A stretch of 42,651 nucleotides of DNA, taken from NCBI GenBank assembly GCA_032718475.1, contig JAUCBJ010008053.1, positions 1-42,651 of the forward strand, given 5' to 3'. Below, piece by piece: positions 39,804-42,651 of this stretch. The notes under the pieces are model-generated. The model had not been told where the DNA came from. It was given only the letters and a program-made list of their open reading frames with translations, and searched no databases. A program made the translations under genes and the position numbers. Source of the stretch: Nemertoderma westbladi. Lineage: Eukaryota > Xenacoelomorpha > Nemertodermatida > Nemertodermatidae. Positions within the stretch are counted from its first letter, which is position 1, and every line of letters starts with the position of its first letter.

Positions 39804-40432
39804 TGTAAGCGGATTCAATTCCCTGCACTACCCAGCGGAAAATGGGCGAAGTGGCATTTTACCAATTATAGTTTGGAAGGTGACATTACCAATAATAATG
39901 TCACCTAATAACCAACTTAGGCGATACACATCGCCAGCCACAAAGAAAGATGAGAGGTCTTAAACCATCTCAGAGGGACAAAGGGGCTAGCAGGGCTAGC
40001 ATGTGGGGATAGTGGCAGCAGGGAGTAGCGAGATAGACATTAATCGGGTTAGCCAATGATGGGAGGGGAAAACAGGTGATTGGAACGCATCTACTGGCCA
40101 GGCCACTCAATACAGTAGCTGTGATTAATATGTGTTAATAATATATAACCGTTGTACTTGTGAATTATGATTCAGTTGGTTTCTATACAGTTGTGAGACC
40201 GGAACGGTTTTTAACCGTCGTCATTACCGTGCTATTATATTCTGACTGTGCTATTATTATGTTCTGTGATTATAACAACTGACACTAAAAACTCAGTTAT
40301 TCCAACGGCCTTCGGCCTATTATATTTTATTCAGACCACAGCCTTTCAGCAGCCTATGGACGCGGCGACGCGTATAATACCAAGACAACACACCGGTCGG
40401 AGTTTAGCAACCAACTCCTAAATCCCGTCACA
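39804..40432 (+). repeat. BEL-N 3' LTR
   Basis: 629 bp from TGTAAGCGGATTCAATTCC to AAATCCCGTCACA. Both ends resemble the BEL-M LTR (TGTTAGC..ATTCAATCCC and GATCCCGTCACA); the middle is diverged. A perfect 10-bp stem GGTGACATTA/TAATGTCACC with 7-nt loop lies at 39879-39905. Confidence 0.8.
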
Positions 40433-40551
40433 TCCATTTAATTTTTTTTTTAAGTTTTTAATTATTTTCGAATATTATTATTCGTAGAAATTAATGAAAA
40501 TATAACCTGAAAAAAAACACCAAAACGAAAAAACGTGAAAAAAAGAACCAG
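40433..40551. other. A/T-rich spacer
   Basis: Oligo-T and oligo-A runs, no coding signal. In the orientation of the LINE fragment to its right it would be 3' flank or 3' UTR. Confidence 0.5.
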
Positions 40552-40790
40552 TTAATATTTAAATAAAATTTCTCTAAAAGACTCGGAATGTGCAGCAACG
40601 GACTCTTTGACGGATGCAGCATTACCGACCTGGATACAAACCCCTAAACGTTGACGAAGGTGTTCAATCGATTTTTTGTTGCCAGATACCTTCTGTATAC
40701 GGGCCCTACACGGAGGAATGCGGAATGCTATCCTAGAGGTACCAAGACCGCCCAGTGATTCGACAGCTACAGGTTGAATTATATATAAAT
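40552..40790 (-). pseudogene. C-terminal tail of a LINE-type reverse transcriptase protein
   Basis: The minus frame ending in TAA at 40552-40554 reads PVAVESLGGLGTSRIAF, then SGNKKSIEHLRQRLGVCIQV, then GNAASVKESV. This matches the recurrent last block of RT proteins of animal non-LTR elements (a PLAFESxG start, a middle glycine, FLxQRxSVxIQRGNA). Only this tail is visible; the upstream RT is not found to 41008. No intact frame. Assignment is from memory of the family pattern. Confidence 0.45.
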
Positions 40791-41008
40791 ACGTGACAGT
40801 TCGCCGTAGTCCATTTAATTATATTCACCTATTCGTAAAAGTGCCCTTTCCAGCAAAGCAAATATATAGTTACATTAGCAGCTAGAACAGTTAGGATTCA
40901 CATTATCCCAGTGCCAATAATGTGCTTTAAAAAGTACCCCACACATTTCGAATCGGGCTTCAGATCAACCAATGACGGATCAACCAAACTAAAATGTTGG
41001 TTTTTGAT

Positions 41009-42651
41009 GAACCATTAACCTAAGTCGTGGAACCATTAACCCATGTCGTGGAACCATTAACCCATGCCGTGGAACCATTAAACCATGTCGTGGAACCATT
41101 AACCCATGCCATGGAACCATTAACCAATGTCGTGGAACCATTAACCCATGTCGTGGAACCATTAACCCATGTCGTGGAACCATTAACCCATGTCGTGGAA
41201 CCATTAACCCATGTCGTAGAACCATTAACCCATGTCGTGGAACCATTTACCCATGTCATGGAACCATTAACCCATGTCGTGGAACCATTAACCCATGTCG
41301 TAGAACCATTAACCAATGTCGTGGAACCATTAACCCATGTCGTGGAACCATTAACCCATGTCGTAGAACCATTAACCCATGTCATGGAACCATTAACCCA
41401 TGTCGTGGAACCATTAACCCATGTCGTGGAACCATTAACCCATGTCGTGGAACCATTAACCCATGTCGTGGAACCATTAACCCATGTCGTGGAACCATTA
41501 ACCCATGTCGTGGAACCATTAACCCATGTCGTGGAACCATTAACCCATGTCGTGGAACCATTAACCCATGTCGTAGAACCATTAACCCATGTCGTGGAAC
41601 CATTAACCCATGTCGTGGAACCATTAACCCATGTCGTGGAACCATTAACCCATGTCGTGGAACCATTAACCCATGTCGTGGAACCATTAACCCATGTCGT
41701 GGAACCATTAACCCATGTCGTGGAACCATTAACCCATGTCGTGGAACCATTAACCCATGTCGTGGAACCATTAACCTATGTCGTGGAACCATTAACCCAT
41801 GTCGTGGAACCATTAACCCATGTCGTGGAACCATTAACCCACGTCGTGGAACCATTAACCCATGTCGTGGAACCATTAACCCATGTCGTGGAACCATTAA
41901 CCCATGTCGTGGAACCATTAACCCATGTCGTAGAACCATTAACCCATGTCATGGAACCATTAACCCATGTCGTGGAACCATTAACCCATGTCGTGGAACC
42001 ATTAACCCATGTCGTGGAACCATTAACCCATGTCGTGGAACCATTAACCCATGTCGTGGAACCATTAACCCATGTCGTGGAACCATTAACCCATGTCGTG
42101 GAACCATTAACCCATGTCGTGGAACCATTAACCCATGTCGTGGAACCATTAACCCATGTCGTGGAACCATTAACCCATGTCGTGGAACCATTAACCCATG
42201 TCGTGGAACCATTAACCCATGTCGTGGAACCATTAACCCATGTCGTAGAACCATTAACCCATGTCGTGGAACCATTAACCCATGTCGTGGAACCATTAAC
42301 CCATGTCGTGGAACCATTAACCCATGTCGTGGAACCATTTACCCATGTCATGGAACCATTAACCCATGTCGTGGAACCATTAACCCATGTCGTGGAACCA
42401 TTAACCCATGTCGTGGAACCATTAACCCATGTCGTGGAACCATTAACCTAAGTCGTGGAACCATTAACCCATGTCGTAGAACCATTAACCCATGTCGTGG
42501 AACCATTAACCAATGTCGTGGAACCATTAACCCATGTCGTGGAACCATTAACCCATGTCGTGGAACCATTAACCCATGTCATGGAACCATTAACCCATGT
42601 CGTGGAACCATTAACCCATGTCGTGGAACCATTAACCCATGTCATGGAACC
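41009..42651. repeat. 21-bp satellite array running off the window end
   Basis: About 78 head-to-tail copies of a 21-bp unit with core GGAACCATTAACCCATG. Because 21 is divisible by three and the unit lacks stops in several frames, long false ORFs appear on both strands (VVEPLTH, TTWVNGS, RHGLMVP). Variants such as TAGAACC, CCAATG and ATTTACC are scattered; the ATTTACC variant recurs 1092 bp apart (exactly 52 units). Confidence 0.97.

Larger units (their letters stand above)
36935..40432 (+). mobile_element. BEL-N: 3' remnant of a BEL/Pao element related to BEL-M
   Basis: Plus strand: pol scraps (36935-37670), tandem repeats (37864-38235), accessory exonuclease-like ORF (38661-39299), accessory tail (39604-39756), hairpin and polypurine tract (39762-39803), LTR (39804-40432). 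The pol end GGACTGAGGGGGGTGGGA...AAATAAAATAAAAATAAA matches BEL-M nearly base for base. The 5' part was lost or lies beyond the repeat A insertion at 36934/36935. Confidence 0.8.

Noticed and set aside
41027-42451. 474-codon ORF of VVEPLTH heptads and matching minus-strand ORFs
   Set aside because: They follow from a 21-bp satellite without stops. No start context, domain or end is seen, and the array runs off the window.

Overview
This is a eukaryotic, gene-poor stretch made almost wholly of nested transposable elements. No bacterial-style operon, rRNA, tRNA or CRISPR array is visible. The mix of BEL/Pao, Ty1/copia, piggyBac and a LINE RT tail, plus scattered AGGCCTA and ACCGGTA motifs, suggests an invertebrate, perhaps marine; I cannot name the species. 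The far right is a 21-bp satellite, as is common at a contig end.

Layout. (1) 1-3939: a long non-coding-looking repeat, here called A, whose second full copy lies at 32973-36934 and whose last 550 bp recur at 7523-8072. (2) 3940-5116: a truncated, internally deleted piggyBac element sitting in a BEL gag fragment (5117-5392). (3) 5393-7522: unassigned DNA. (4) 7523-36934: BEL-P, a plus-strand BEL/Pao element (gag 9864-13192; protease and pol remnants 31043-32633). Repeat A flanks it in the positions expected of LTRs. If A is its LTR, that LTR is about 4.3 kb and carries the remains of a gene. (5) Inside the BEL-P gag, with a 5-bp CGCAA target duplication, lies BEL-M, a minus-strand BEL/Pao element (LTRs near 13188-14436 and 30502-31042, gag 26387-30433, protease 20474-21456, RT/RNase H/integrase 16650-20510). 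(6) Inside the BEL-M gag, with a 5-bp CGATC duplication, lies a copia element (21462-26385) with identical 159-bp LTRs. So copia sits in BEL-M, which sits in BEL-P. (7) 36935-40432: BEL-N, a plus-strand relative of BEL-M cut down to pol scraps, a 3' accessory gene, a polypurine tract and an LTR. (8) 40552-40790: a LINE RT tail. (9) 41009-42651: satellite.

The most unusual signal is that the BEL-M/BEL-N family carries accessory coding sequence between pol and the 3' LTR. BEL-N holds an ORF resembling a DEDD 3'-5' exonuclease (WRN/RNase D/EXD type), and BEL-M holds a separate ORF ending in CCHC zinc knuckles. The two elements share the tail of the accessory gene and a hairpin placed directly against the polypurine tract. 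None of the elements looks autonomous now: each has nonsense codons, frame changes or internal deletions. All function statements rest on motif reading by eye, without database searches.
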